A model generated the notes under the pieces. That model searched no databases. It saw only the letters and a program-made list of their open reading frames with translations, and was not told the origin of the DNA. Made by a program: the position numbers and the translations under genes. A DNA stretch of 64,000 bases from Biomphalaria glabrata (lineage: Eukaryota > Mollusca > Gastropoda > Planorbidae), in contig NC_074721.1 in NCBI RefSeq assembly GCF_947242115.1, positions 5,708,001 to 5,772,000 of the forward strand, in the 5' to 3' direction. Shown here piece after piece: positions 35,536 through 45,608 of the stretch. Position 1 is the stretch's first letter; every line of letters begins with the position of its first letter.

Positions 35536-37626
35536 ATGAGAAATTGGACGTATCTTCCCCTTGTTCTCAGCTCAACATCCCTTGTTATTGTTGCAGCATC
35601 TGCTTTGGTAAAAACGTACTCACCTTACACAAACGACCCCATCATAATCAATGTACAGTCAACGAATCTTCTAGATGGGTAGGTTCCGATGTTATATCTC
35701 TTCCTTTGTAGTCAAAATTGAGCACATTTATCATGAACTCAAAGATGGCTATAGAATCCAATCCTCGCTTTAAAATGTCGGCCGCATAAATGACATGTGT
35801 AGATTTGGTCTGGAACAGTTGATGCTTCTATAAACTCTGTCTGTTTGTCTGTCTGGACAAAATTTTGTACACGTTATTTCTCCGACACCCAATCTCGGGA
35901 TCAAGCTGAAATTTCGCACAATTATTTCTTTTATCTCATAGCACAAGAATCAATAAAGTACAAATTAACCAATTAGTTAATTAACTATTGGTAATACATA
36001 TTTGGTATTTGGTATCTCTAACAAGGAAAAGAAATAGTACTTAGCTGAAGTGCTGGTATAAGCTGAATTAGTCCCCTTTATACTTTGTCGTAACACTACA
36101 ATATTTACACATAGATTGATAAATACGAGAAGAAAAAAAGCTTTTCGTTCACCATCTCCCCTCATGCGCGTCACTCCCCACTTAGTGGGACCTAGCGCTT
36201 CCCCTATGAGAAGCGCCCCACAAGTTTGATTGAGCAACGCTGATCTAGCCCTACTAGGTCGTCTAGATTTGATTTCCCTAATAGACCTTAGATTTAGTCA
36301 TACGACAGCAATTTGAATAGAGACTGCAAATTAAGGCATTCATTTATTTATGAATTTATTTATTTATGCATTTTTTTATTTACCGTTGTATTTATTTATA
36401 CATGTATTTATCTATGCATTTATTTATTTATGTATTTATTTATATATTCTTTTTTATTTATGCATTTATTTATGCGTTTATTTATTTATCATTTTTACAG
36501 ATTCTACGACTGTTTAAAACTAAAAGCTTATCACTCGTGCAAACTACATTTAACACGACAAAACAACTGGATCTATAATGCCGTTTCTCTAACGAGCGAA
36601 AATGTTGTAAATATTTATGATTACAGTTCTTACTACTGCAAATTCCAATTGCTTTGGCAACAGTATTATTTTATTTGTGAAAAAAGTTATCTCAAGTGTT
36701 TTAATAGTGTCTTATGTGACCCGCCATTGTTTACAATACGCTGGTCGAAGAGTGATGAATATATAGAGGATGAGAATCTACAACACTGTTCATCAAATTT
36801 AAACTTCTGCACTTCCTACATCAAGAGGATAAATACTTTCCCTTCAACGCTAAGTATCATAAATTCTGCTTCGTCAACGAGATGGACAAACGATAATACA
36901 GTCAAATATACCGTATCAGCAATAGTGAACTATAGCACCACTGTGATTCCTAACACTACTCTTTTAGAAAACAAACAACCTTCAGATACTAAAATTATCA
37001 TAGCAGGTGTCGTTGTTGGTGTCTGTTTATTGTTTGGTATAGGTATTGTTGTGTATTGTTTTCGTAAAAGATTGCTGACAAAAAAAACTAAAAGCTCAAA
37101 GACCTGTGCTTTAATTGGAAAGAGAAAAAGTAATACCTTAAGTATGATAGATGTGCCGTCTACAAAAACTTTAGATAATGCAGCCGATTCTTCATATGCA
37201 ACATACGGTCACGCTTATGACCTATATGAACTAAATTGCATCCCTCAAGTCGCTTGTTCTGCCCAAAGTACATCGTCTGATACTTATCACACCTCAGACC
37301 AAATTCCAAATATGTCTTATTCAAATGTGTCTACCACAGCCAGACCGGTAAAGGCCGTTTACCAAAACGCCAAAGTGGAAAACAAAAATGTAGCACAAAT
37401 TAAAGACTACGACAGGCTTGGGGACCACGTGAGAGAGTTTAAAAATGATTACAATTGTCTGTGTCCTGAAGGTGAAGCTAATCAGTTAGAGGTTTCAAAA
37501 GATCTTCAAACAATCCAATTAAAAGATCTTGATTTGACGGAGTATTCATTGGCTCATCAGTGGCATGAAGCTATTGATGAAGAACCTTCTACTCCTTACA
37601 CACTGGCACAAATAATTAAAACATAA
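35536..37626 (+). CDS. Gene 4: single-pass receptor with ITAM-like tail
   Basis: Two exons, 35536-35678 and 36501-37626, phase 2 (GG|gtaggt; acceptor atttttacag|A), 422 residues. Exon 1 starts MRNWTYLPLVLSSTSLVIVA, a clear signal peptide. The ectodomain (about 49-160) has eight conserved cysteines and FTIRWSKSDEYI, then a Ser/Thr/Asn-rich stalk and a membrane span at about 212-237 ending YCFRKR. The tail has YSN and AVYQN motifs, the ITAM-like YDRLGDHVREFKNDYNCL (351-368), a YSLA motif and PYTLAQ near the C-terminus, 18 residues apart. A poly(A) signal AATAAA is at 37818. The longer open frame from 36313 runs through a tttattta-rich intron tract and is not coding. The intron (822 bp) contains an R4 repeat. 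Signalling receptor function is inferred from motifs. Confidence 0.82.
35830..36090 (-). repeat. Dispersed repeat R4, inverted, in gene 4 intron
   Basis: Carries ctgtctgtttgtctgtctgg, cacccaatctcgggatcaag and agctgaattagtcccc, close to the 22795 copy. Confidence 0.7.
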
Positions 37627-37629
37627 CAT

Positions 37630-38455
37630 TCTTTATCTGTTTTCTTAAACATTACAGATGTTAGGATTGTAACTAAAATGCTCCTACCGTTGAAAATGCT
37701 AAGGAACATTTATATTTCCGAACATAGAAGTTTTGCACATTTAAATTTATATTGACAAAATATTTTCTGTGCTAGAAATGTACCAGCTGGAGTTAAGCAT
37801 AATTAAATATATTTCTAAATAAAAACAAATGAAAATTGTATAATAATTTTCAAATGAATTTGTCTTTTTAAAAAAAATATGTTATTATTAAATGACAGAA
37901 AAGCTACAATTTCTGAGACAAGCAGGGTTTCTAGCAAAGGACTGAAAAAAAAACATACCAGATCAAATTCATTCCAATCTAGTTCTGTTGTAGAACTTAA
38001 CGGTGTCATCAGAAGAAAGATTTTCATCTCTACTTCTTTAACGAAGTCTTTTCAGGATATCAACATAAATTTTTTTTCTATGAGCTACTTTTAACTGTTG
38101 ACTTCTAGTAAAAGTACAACCGACAATGTGAGTGACGAGATTCTGTGTTTGTTTTTTTTTTTCTTCTTGAAATGAATGTCAGTTTTGGGCTTATTCGTTA
38201 TGTTACAGTTATTTCTTTTCTTGGTAAATCAGAATGTTGAAACTAACACAACATTTTATGATTTCCTTAAAAAAAACAAAACATGCATTATAACAACCCT
38301 ACATTTATGAGTTATCTAAAGTCTCCACTTTATTTTGATAAGTCTTATCTTTAAAACAAACTGTGGCAATATTTTAAACTTGTATTTCGGAAGTTTTTAT
38401 TCCGTTGTTAAAGTTCGACAAGGAAAGAAATAAAGATGAATGTGTGGTTAGCTCT
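37630..38455. other. 3' flank of gene 4, no other gene
   Basis: Contains the probable poly(A) signal at 37818. Open frames at 37815-38094 on both strands show no family. Confidence 0.4.
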
Positions 38456-38461
38456 TTTTTT

Positions 38462-38705
38462 TGGTCAAGAGGCCAAGTGCGCTTGAACTTGGCTTGGCTT
38501 GGCTACCTAGAAGAGAGCTCGAGGTTCGACACCCGACTCGGGCAGAGATGTGTTTACTGAGCGCCTAAAGGCAGCACGGAAAACCAATTCTTAGATACCC
38601 CCTCCCCCCCACCGGTCCACAAATGAGATTGGACCAAAAAGCGCTCTGAGCTTGCTATAAGCATGAAAGTAGCGTTATATAAAAGATATAATAACAATAA
38701 TAATG
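38462..38705 (+). mobile_element. SINE, family S2
   Basis: ggtcaagaggccaagtgcgc, ttgaacttggcttggcttgg, then gtttactgagcgcctaaagg and a (aataat) tail. Clean copy. Confidence 0.85.
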
Positions 38706-38709
38706 TACA

Positions 38710-40020
38710 TAAAGAGGTCAAAGAAACGTGCCACAGACCCCACCACCCAAAAAAAAAAAAATTTAAACCTTCAAATTGTAACGCTGGAGCTTCATTCACT
38801 ACATAAATATATGATCCACGTTCGGGAACAATAAAAACGCGAATGGAGCGGTTAATATGTTTTACTATGTGCGGTAGTAATATTTGCAACTCAGATTCGA
38901 TGAACTGAATTTAAATAATTTGCGAAAACTTTTAGCTTCGGTAGAGTACTCCTGTGCACCTTATTTTAAGAATAAAAACATCAACTTTTAATTATTAAAG
39001 TAGAATTCTCAAACACCTTAAACATACACTAATAATTAATAACACATACTGTTATATAAAATAAGATACATACTATGATAGGTTCACAGAACGTGCACGT
39101 TATAAACTAATGGATCCTGAAATTAACTTGTCTTCCACTTCATAAAATTTCAAAGATTTTATTTAGCAATACAAAACGTGTACAAGTTTCTGGAACAGGG
39201 AAACGAATTGTCTTCCTTTACATGTTTAATCTTTATGAGCGAATCTTGACTGTTCAAGAAGACAAATATTTGCACTTCTCCTGAGACCCTGATACATAAA
39301 CCACATGACACACATATGCTCATTTTCGTTGTATACGTACATTTAGCATTTGCTATAACTCTAACTTCTTAATTTATAAAAACGACTTTCTCAAGTGATA
39401 CGAGTAGCTGAGAGCCAAATAACGCTTGATTTAACAAAAGGGGGCTAGAGTTCCAATATTGATGTATACCAGCATTGGCATATTGAAATTTGACTCTAGC
39501 TGAGTTTTGATTGCTGAACACCAAAAGGCAGAACGTAAGCTTTCTTCCGAGATCCCCTTTCGAAACCATAACTCCACCGCCATGCAATGAGTATTCTTTG
39601 GCATTAAAGAGTCGTTAGACAGAGTTATCGGACTTAACTTCTGAAAAAAACTAAGATATATTAATCACTCAGTTGAATAGAGTCCATTTCAGTGCTACAT
39701 GTATAGATAATTTTGTGTGTGCCTAAGTGAAATCTGTGAAGGTATTTTCCAACCAAACATGTTGATAAGCATAATCACAAGTTAGATTAAGTTTCATGTA
39801 TAGCGCGATTCATGTCTGCAATAACAGGAGCAAAATAGTTCATTGATTTTGTTCGAATGGCTGAAACCTGTTTTTATTTGTAAAATGCGAACATGTCATA
39901 AATAGAAACAAATCTGTAACAGCTATCTCTTCAATATAAAGACTACGGAATAATCAATAATTAATCGAGTATTTCAACAACACATGCTATTGTTATAGGG
40001 GTATATTAAACGCTACAAAA
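38710..40020. other. Intergenic, with a possible diverged S2 relic
   Basis: At about 39480-39590 the order gagttttgattgctgaacac and caaaaggcagaacg resembles the S2 body. Otherwise nothing recognised. Confidence 0.3.
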
Positions 40021-40215
40021 TTTCTCTCTTTCTCTCTCTTTGTATTTTGTACTTTTTCTTTCTTTTTCTGTCTTTCTCTCTCTTTCTCTTTCCTTTTCTT
40101 TTGCTCTCTCTTTTTCTCTCTCTTTCTCTCTCTTTCTCTTTCTCTCTTTTTCCTTGCTCTTTCTGTCTCTTTCTCTCCTTCTCTATCTCTTTCTCTTTCG
40201 CTCTCTTTCTTTCTT

Positions 40216-40248
<33 letters not shown>

Positions 40249-40260
40249 TTGTATTTTCTC
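40021..40260. repeat. CT-rich pyrimidine tract
   Basis: Long tttctctctc-type run. Low-complexity open frames over it are by-products. Confidence 0.9.
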
Positions 40261-40387
40261 ACATCTAAATATAACATTGAACAAAAAAATTCAAAATGTG
40301 ACCAAAGAGAGAAAAACTTTCATTAAAAAGTACAACATAAAAATCTTCTAAAACTTCATATAAAAAAAACTTCTTGTGATTAGTATG

Positions 40388-40414
40388 TAAACAAATCCCC
40401 CCCCCCCCCCCCCC
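40388..40414. repeat. Poly-C run
   Basis: About 26 consecutive C on the plus strand. Such runs recur across the window (1470, 1613, 7914, 57120, 57640). Confidence 0.9.
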
Positions 40415-41330
40415 ACGAACGCAAAGAAAGGGTAAACTTACAAATGAAGAAATGTTGCTTGGCTGCTTTGGTTCATCATGTGACTGTACTATGTATATCA
40501 AACGTCATAACACCACTGAATGTTTCATACTAAAAAAAAAACACTTTATTTATAATATTAGTCATCAATGTCAAACTGATCTTACTATAACATAGAAGTC
40601 AATTGGTTAATTTCCCCTTCTTATTATTTATATAACTTTCAAGCGCCTATCTTACATAATAAAGCATCTATGCTGTACACACTACGGTAGGGATGATCTC
40701 ATTCACTTCACAGCTAAGGAGTAAAAGGGTTAAGTTTTCTGAAAGTGTGGTTTCCGTTCGAATTTCCATGATGACTATTGGATTTAACAAAATCTTTTGA
40801 ACTAAGACATCATTTACAGTTTAATATAAAGCTACGGTACGGTCATGCGGTGTTAATGTATGTAGATGTTATTTATATTCTACTCATGCTTCAACTAACA
40901 AAAGTATTTTTCATTGTTTAATTAAGTTTAAATTGAAATGAATGTCATTTAAACAGTTTAGTCTTGCCAATTTTATGTATTTGTCAAACTATTGGACATT
41001 CTTCCACAGACAATTATATTCTTGCAATTTGAGTAAGATTTTTTTAGAATCAGAGGTATGTAGCAACTTCAGTTTACTTTGATTTTAAATGAATAATTAA
41101 TTTTGATGGAATTTCTGCATTAAATCTTTGTCTTATTCAAAGGACGACATCCATTCTTTTTCTACTGCGCAGGACAAACCTTAAAACAGGCGGCTGCAAT
41201 CTCTATTATGTAAAATGCAACAAGTAAATTACAATAATCTAGTCTGCTTTTAAACATAGTCAGCCGGCTTTTTAAGTTTTCTATGACGACCTTCATATAT
41301 ATATAAAAAAAAAAAAAAAAGCTTTTGTAC
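40415..41330. other. Intergenic, no recognised gene
   Basis: AT-rich, nothing recognised. Confidence 0.35.
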
Positions 41331-41334
41331 CGTT

Positions 41335-41880
41335 CTAAATTCGCACTACACAAAATTCACACCACTCTACATTAGCACCACACTAAATTCGCAGCACACT
41401 AAATTCACACCACTCTACATTAGCACCACACTAAATTCGCAGCACACTAAATTCACACCACTCTACATTAGCACCACACTAAATTCGCAGCACACTAAAT
41501 TCACACCACTCTACATTAGCACCACACTAAATTCGCAGCACACTAAATTCACACCACTCTACATTAGCACCACACTAAATTCGCACTACACAAAATTCAC
41601 ACCACTCTACATTAGCACCACACTAAATTCGCAGCACACTAAATTCACACCACTCTACATTAGCACCACATTAAATTCGCACTACACAAAATTCACACCA
41701 CTCTACATTAGCACCACTCTAAATTCGCACTACACAAAATTCACACCACTCTACATTAGCACCACACTAAATTCGCAGCACACTAAATTTGCACCACTCT
41801 GCATTTACATTTACATTAGCACCACACTAAATTCGCACCCCTCTACATTCGCACCACTCTGCATTCGCGCCACACTATAC
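41335..41880. repeat. 48-bp satellite built of 16-bp subunits
   Basis: The 48-bp unit is three related 16-mers: caccactctacattag, caccacactaaattcg and cagcacactaaattca. Roughly eleven units, with variant subunits (actacacaaaattca) toward both sides. Confidence 0.9.
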
Positions 41881-42169
41881 TGCGACCGAAACCATAACAA
41901 CAAAATATGCTATATGATAATACTCTCTAAATATAAACATATTAAATAAGGGGCTTGCCAAATGATTTCGTGGCCAGTAGCAGTAAATAAAACATGAAGA
42001 TTTTAAATATGTACGATTTTGTTACATCCTAAAGTTGTTTGTCCTTTTCTAAAGAGTTAACTTTAGAAAGTGAGATCAAAATCAGCCTATAGTCAGCTAA
42101 AAAATAACCATCTTTAAATATGGATACATGGATATATAATCATGTAAAGTTAAGAAAAAAAAGTCTTCC

Positions 42170-42428
42170 TTTCAGAACTAGCGATCTATGGGGCAGATGA
42201 TGTTAAGGTCATCTTTTTTTTTTTGGCCAACGGTTAAAGAGCAGTCTGTCATGTGGCCAACACAACGATTAACTGCCTTTACTTTCCCCAACTAAATTTA
42301 GGTACCCATTAGGGGTTGAGTGGACTCAGGGGAGCAGTAAAAATCCCGAATTTAAAAATTCCAGTATTCACTGAGTTTCGAATCATCCAGGAACTCAGGT
42401 TCGGAAGCCAAGCTCTTAACCAACAAAA
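42170..42428 (-). mobile_element. SINE, family S1, inverted
   Basis: Plus strand carries gcagatgatgttaaggtcat, gtcatgtggcc, cctttactttcccc and cggaagccaagctcttaacc. Same order as 7078. Confidence 0.75.
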
Positions 42429-42511
42429 CAAACATTGAATAGAGTCAGTCTAATCTTTAATTCAATTTCTATTCTCTTTCTAAAATTATATTCTTTGTTG
42501 TCCAAAACTAG

Positions 42512-42610
42512 GTTTCATTAGCACTGGAGTCTAACAAAGACAAATGCGCAATTCGTTGTTCTTCTGCTAGCACTCTTTGAACTACTCAAGAAGAGTGTCC
42601 GGATTATTAA
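42512..42610 (+). pseudogene. Possible decayed exon 2 start of gene 5
   Basis: After a possible acceptor (ttgtccaaaactag|G) the DNA can be read F-H, then after a frame change LESNKDKCAI, faintly resembling the family opening F-x-D-C-x8-C-x-I. A stop follows. Weak similarity only. Confidence 0.25.
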
Positions 42611-42758
42611 AGGAATGCACTGTACAGGGAAGTATCTGTAAATAAAAGTTTGCCACCAACATTTTAACTGTAAACTTTTCATGCTTAGAGGAATACGGAG
42701 ACGGATAACATTTCAAGACTGAATTTTGTTTCACTGTCAACTCGAAATTTTACCAACA

Positions 42759-43478
42759 ATGAATATTTCTTCAGCCAACCCATTCACACACACTATGGCA
42801 ACAAATCCAGCTAACATAACTACAGTCAACTCTACTCTTGAATTGCCAAATGATCGATTTCCTGAATCTTATTTAGTTATAATAGTAGTAGTGTCATTAA
42901 CCGCGTCTATTTGTATGATCTTCCTTTGTCTCCTGTACTGTATGTGTTGGGGAAACTATATAAAGGGAGGCAATCTAAGACGGAATACATTACAATCAAA
43001 TAAAGGCGTTGATATTATAAGCACAACGAAAGCATCACAATGTTATGATCAGGCTGGACCTATGTTAAATAGGCGAGACCATTCTGACGATTATCTACTG
43101 GCACATAATATTCAAGCCAACATCACTACAGACTCAGAGGCGTCACCTTACAGTGATGCAGACTTCGTAGCTAGATGTAATGCAAATACTCAAGGGGACG
43201 TTATCTATCAAAACTACAAAATACTAACTAGCAATGAGACTGCAGAATCTGGGAACGAATGCTCTGCAAGAGACCATCCAGCTGGTGAAGATACGTCTTG
43301 TGATTCCTTACCCACGAGCCCCAGGCAGAAAAGGGAAGTTGATGTGGAGGCTGGTGTAGACGCATCAGAAGTGGCTAGAAATACCACATTACGTCGAACA
43401 AGGCCAAGAGGTGGTCATGACAGAGCCCATGTAGACGACCCTAACCCTTATTGTTTAGCGCAACAAGTAAAGAGATAG
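42759..43478 (+). CDS. Gene 5: short paralogue, stalk, membrane span and tail
   Basis: 239 residues from ATG 42759 (MNISSANPFTHTMATNPANI). It is related to the receptor family but lacks the cysteine ectodomain. The N-terminal 36 residues look like the Ser/Thr/Asn stalk with NIS, NIT and NST sequons. A membrane span follows at about 42867-42940 (SYLVIIVVVSLTASICMIFL). The tail has VIYQN (a YxN motif) and a C-terminal DPNPYCLAQQV, the family's Y-x-L-A ending, but no YxxL-x10-YxxL. AATAAA is at 43574. It could be a truncated gene still open by chance, a tail-only regulator, or an exon of a longer gene whose 5' exons I did not find. A signal peptide is absent, so orientation would depend on the membrane span alone. 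Confidence 0.6.
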   Translation: MNISSANPFTHTMATNPANITTVNSTLELPNDRFPESYLVIIVVVSLTASICMIFLCLLYCMCWGNYIKGGNLRRNTLQSNKGVDIISTTKASQCYDQAGPMLNRRDHSDDYLLAHNIQANITTDSEASPYSDADFVARCNANTQGDVIYQNYKILTSNETAESGNECSARDHPAGEDTSCDSLPTSPRQKREVDVEAGVDASEVARNTTLRRTRPRGGHDRAHVDDPNPYCLAQQVKR

Positions 43479-43579
43479 AAAGATACTGTAGCATAGCGAA
43501 CAGTAGTTCAAAAGTTCTATTTGATTCAAAGTGTTAGGAACAGAATAGAAGAATTTTAATTTTTTAATGTGTCAATAAA

Positions 43580-44185
43580 CCGATTCATTTAAAATATCTG
43601 TCTGGCCACATGTTGAAATGCTGAAATGTTTACGCTTAACGAATTCAGACTGGATCTCAAGTATGACCTCCTGCAAGTTTTAAATGAATATTTTGTGTAA
43701 AAGAATCAGGATCGTGGGTATCAATTGTTTTCTTTTCGTTGTTTCGGATATCCAGAAACAAAAATTTCCATTTATTTTTTTGTTAACCTTAAGATACGCT
43801 TAGTCTTGTATATCAACATTACTACTAATACAGAATAGAAGTGTGTGTTAATTAATTAAGTCTTCAAAGATGAAAGCAACAAGATAACTCTTATCAAACT
43901 GTGATTGTGGCTCGTGTTCCGGCAGTTAATGAGCTCTGAAATCCATGAACTCATATTCATAATTGAGAATTGTGTAAGCATGTAAATTATGTGTGTAATT
44001 ATGAATATATTTATGTGTGTAAATGTTTACTTATATGTATGAGTTTTTGTGCGTTTTTTTCGTCCGTATTTGTCTACATTATATGACTATGTGTTTGCTT
44101 TTATAACATTTCATCATCCCATGGAAGATACAAGGCACCTTTAAAAAAAAAAAAAAAGAAAAAAGAAAGCACTTATAAAATAGCT
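43580..44185. other. Intergenic, no recognised gene
   Basis: AT-rich sequence with poly-A tract at 44143-44168. Nothing recognised. Confidence 0.35.
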
Positions 44186-44189
44186 TTAA

Positions 44190-44415
44190 AAATTTTATCT
44201 AATAGGAAGAACTCCACATTTTACAGCGAAATATCTAAATAATGTACATTTTATTTCCCTTTTTCCGATATCAAACAAAATTACCTAATTAATTAACGTT
44301 ATTTAATTAGTTTTTTTTTATTTTGATTGTTATTTTTTGCTAGGAACAACGCGCAGTTTCCACTTGATCCGAGATTGTGGGAGAAATAAGGTGTTATAAC
44401 TATTTACCAGACAAC
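44190..44415 (+). repeat. Dispersed repeat R4
   Basis: gaagaactcc, a gatatcaaacaaaatt block, aattaacgttatttaattag, ttccacttgatccgagattg and gggagaaataaggtg in the usual order. Confidence 0.7.
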
Positions 44416-44702
44416 AGAGTGAGGTCTGAAAAAAAAAACAAAACAGACACTAAAGCTCACTTGTTTTCCTAACGATTAAATCATTATAAATGCAATTCAA
44501 CTTTTCGATGTTCGCAGGACACGTCATGCTTGAGTGGACCTTTTGTTTGGACATATATTTAGTTTGCAAAACTTTTTCATTTTTCTAAAGTGAAGTTCAC
44601 AAATTGTACGATATAATTTCTTAAGGCCAAATAAAGATAATACGAATTGTTAAAAAATAGTTGATTCATTTTTCTTTTCGACGAATTCAATTATTTTTTT
44701 TC

Positions 44703-44790
44703 AATGTATGTTGTTAGCTATGGTCGTCTCGGTGGGCTGGGGTTCGATTCTGAAGGAACATCCGAAATATGTAAAAAAAAAATATCCTTT
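44703..44790 (+). mobile_element. SINE S3, 3' fragment
   Basis: Shares ctgaaggaacatccgaaa with the S3 copies at 52098 and 62590, preceded by a shortened head (ggggttcgattc). Confidence 0.45.
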
Positions 44791-44902
44791 CTACTTGCAT
44801 CAATAGGCTCTTCGGGTCATCGAGCTTACTTGAATATAGATATAATTGAAATCAATTGTAATTCATTTGTTACACTATTAGTAAATATTACACATATGCA
44901 AA

Positions 44903-45608
44903 CTAGGCAGCCTCATAGATCAGCCTGATAGAGCTGCCTCATAGAGCAGCCTCATAGAGCAGCCTCATAGATCAGCCTCATAGAGCAGCCTCATAGATCA
45001 GCCTCATAGAGCAGCCTCATAGAGCAGCCTCATAGAGCAGCCTCATACATAGATCAGCCTCATAGAGCAGCCTCATAGAGCAGCCTCATAGAGCAGCCTC
45101 ATAGATCAGCCTCATAGATCAGCCTCATAGAGCAGCCTCATAGAGCAGCCTCATAGAGCAGCCTCATAGAGCAGCCTCATACATAGATCAGCCTCATAGA
45201 GCAGCCTCATAGAGCAGCCTCATAGAGCAGCCTCATAGATCAGCCTCATACATAGATCAGCCTCATAGAGCAGCCTCATAGATCAGCCTCATACACAGAT
45301 CAGCCTCATAGAGCAGCCTCATAGATCAGCCTCATAGATCAGCCTCATAGATCAGCCTCATAGAGCAGCCTCATAGAGCAGCCTCATAGAGCAGCCTCAT
45401 AGATCAGCCTCATACACAGATCAGCCTCATAGAGCAGCCTCATAGAGCAGCCTCATAGAGCAGCCTCATAGAGCAGCCTCATACATAGATCAGCCTCATA
45501 GAGCAGCCTCATAGAGCAGCCTCATAGATCAGCTTCATACATAGATCAGCCTCATAGAGCAGCCTCATAGAGCAGCCTCATAGAGCAGCCTCATAGATCC
45601 TCCGATTG
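44903..45608. repeat. 13-bp minisatellite
   Basis: Units cagcctcatagag and cagcctcatagat with occasional insertions (catagatc, cacagatc), over fifty copies. The right edge is cctcatagatcctccgattg, and the same edge recurs at 49849-49876. Confidence 0.95.

Noticed and set aside
36313-36500. N-terminal extension of gene 4 exon 2
   Set aside because: It is a tttattta-type low-complexity tract ending in a strong acceptor, and a better exon 1 with signal peptide exists at 35536.
40021-40351. Ser/Leu/Phe-rich and Arg/Glu-rich frames
   Set aside because: Low-complexity translation of a CT-rich tract.
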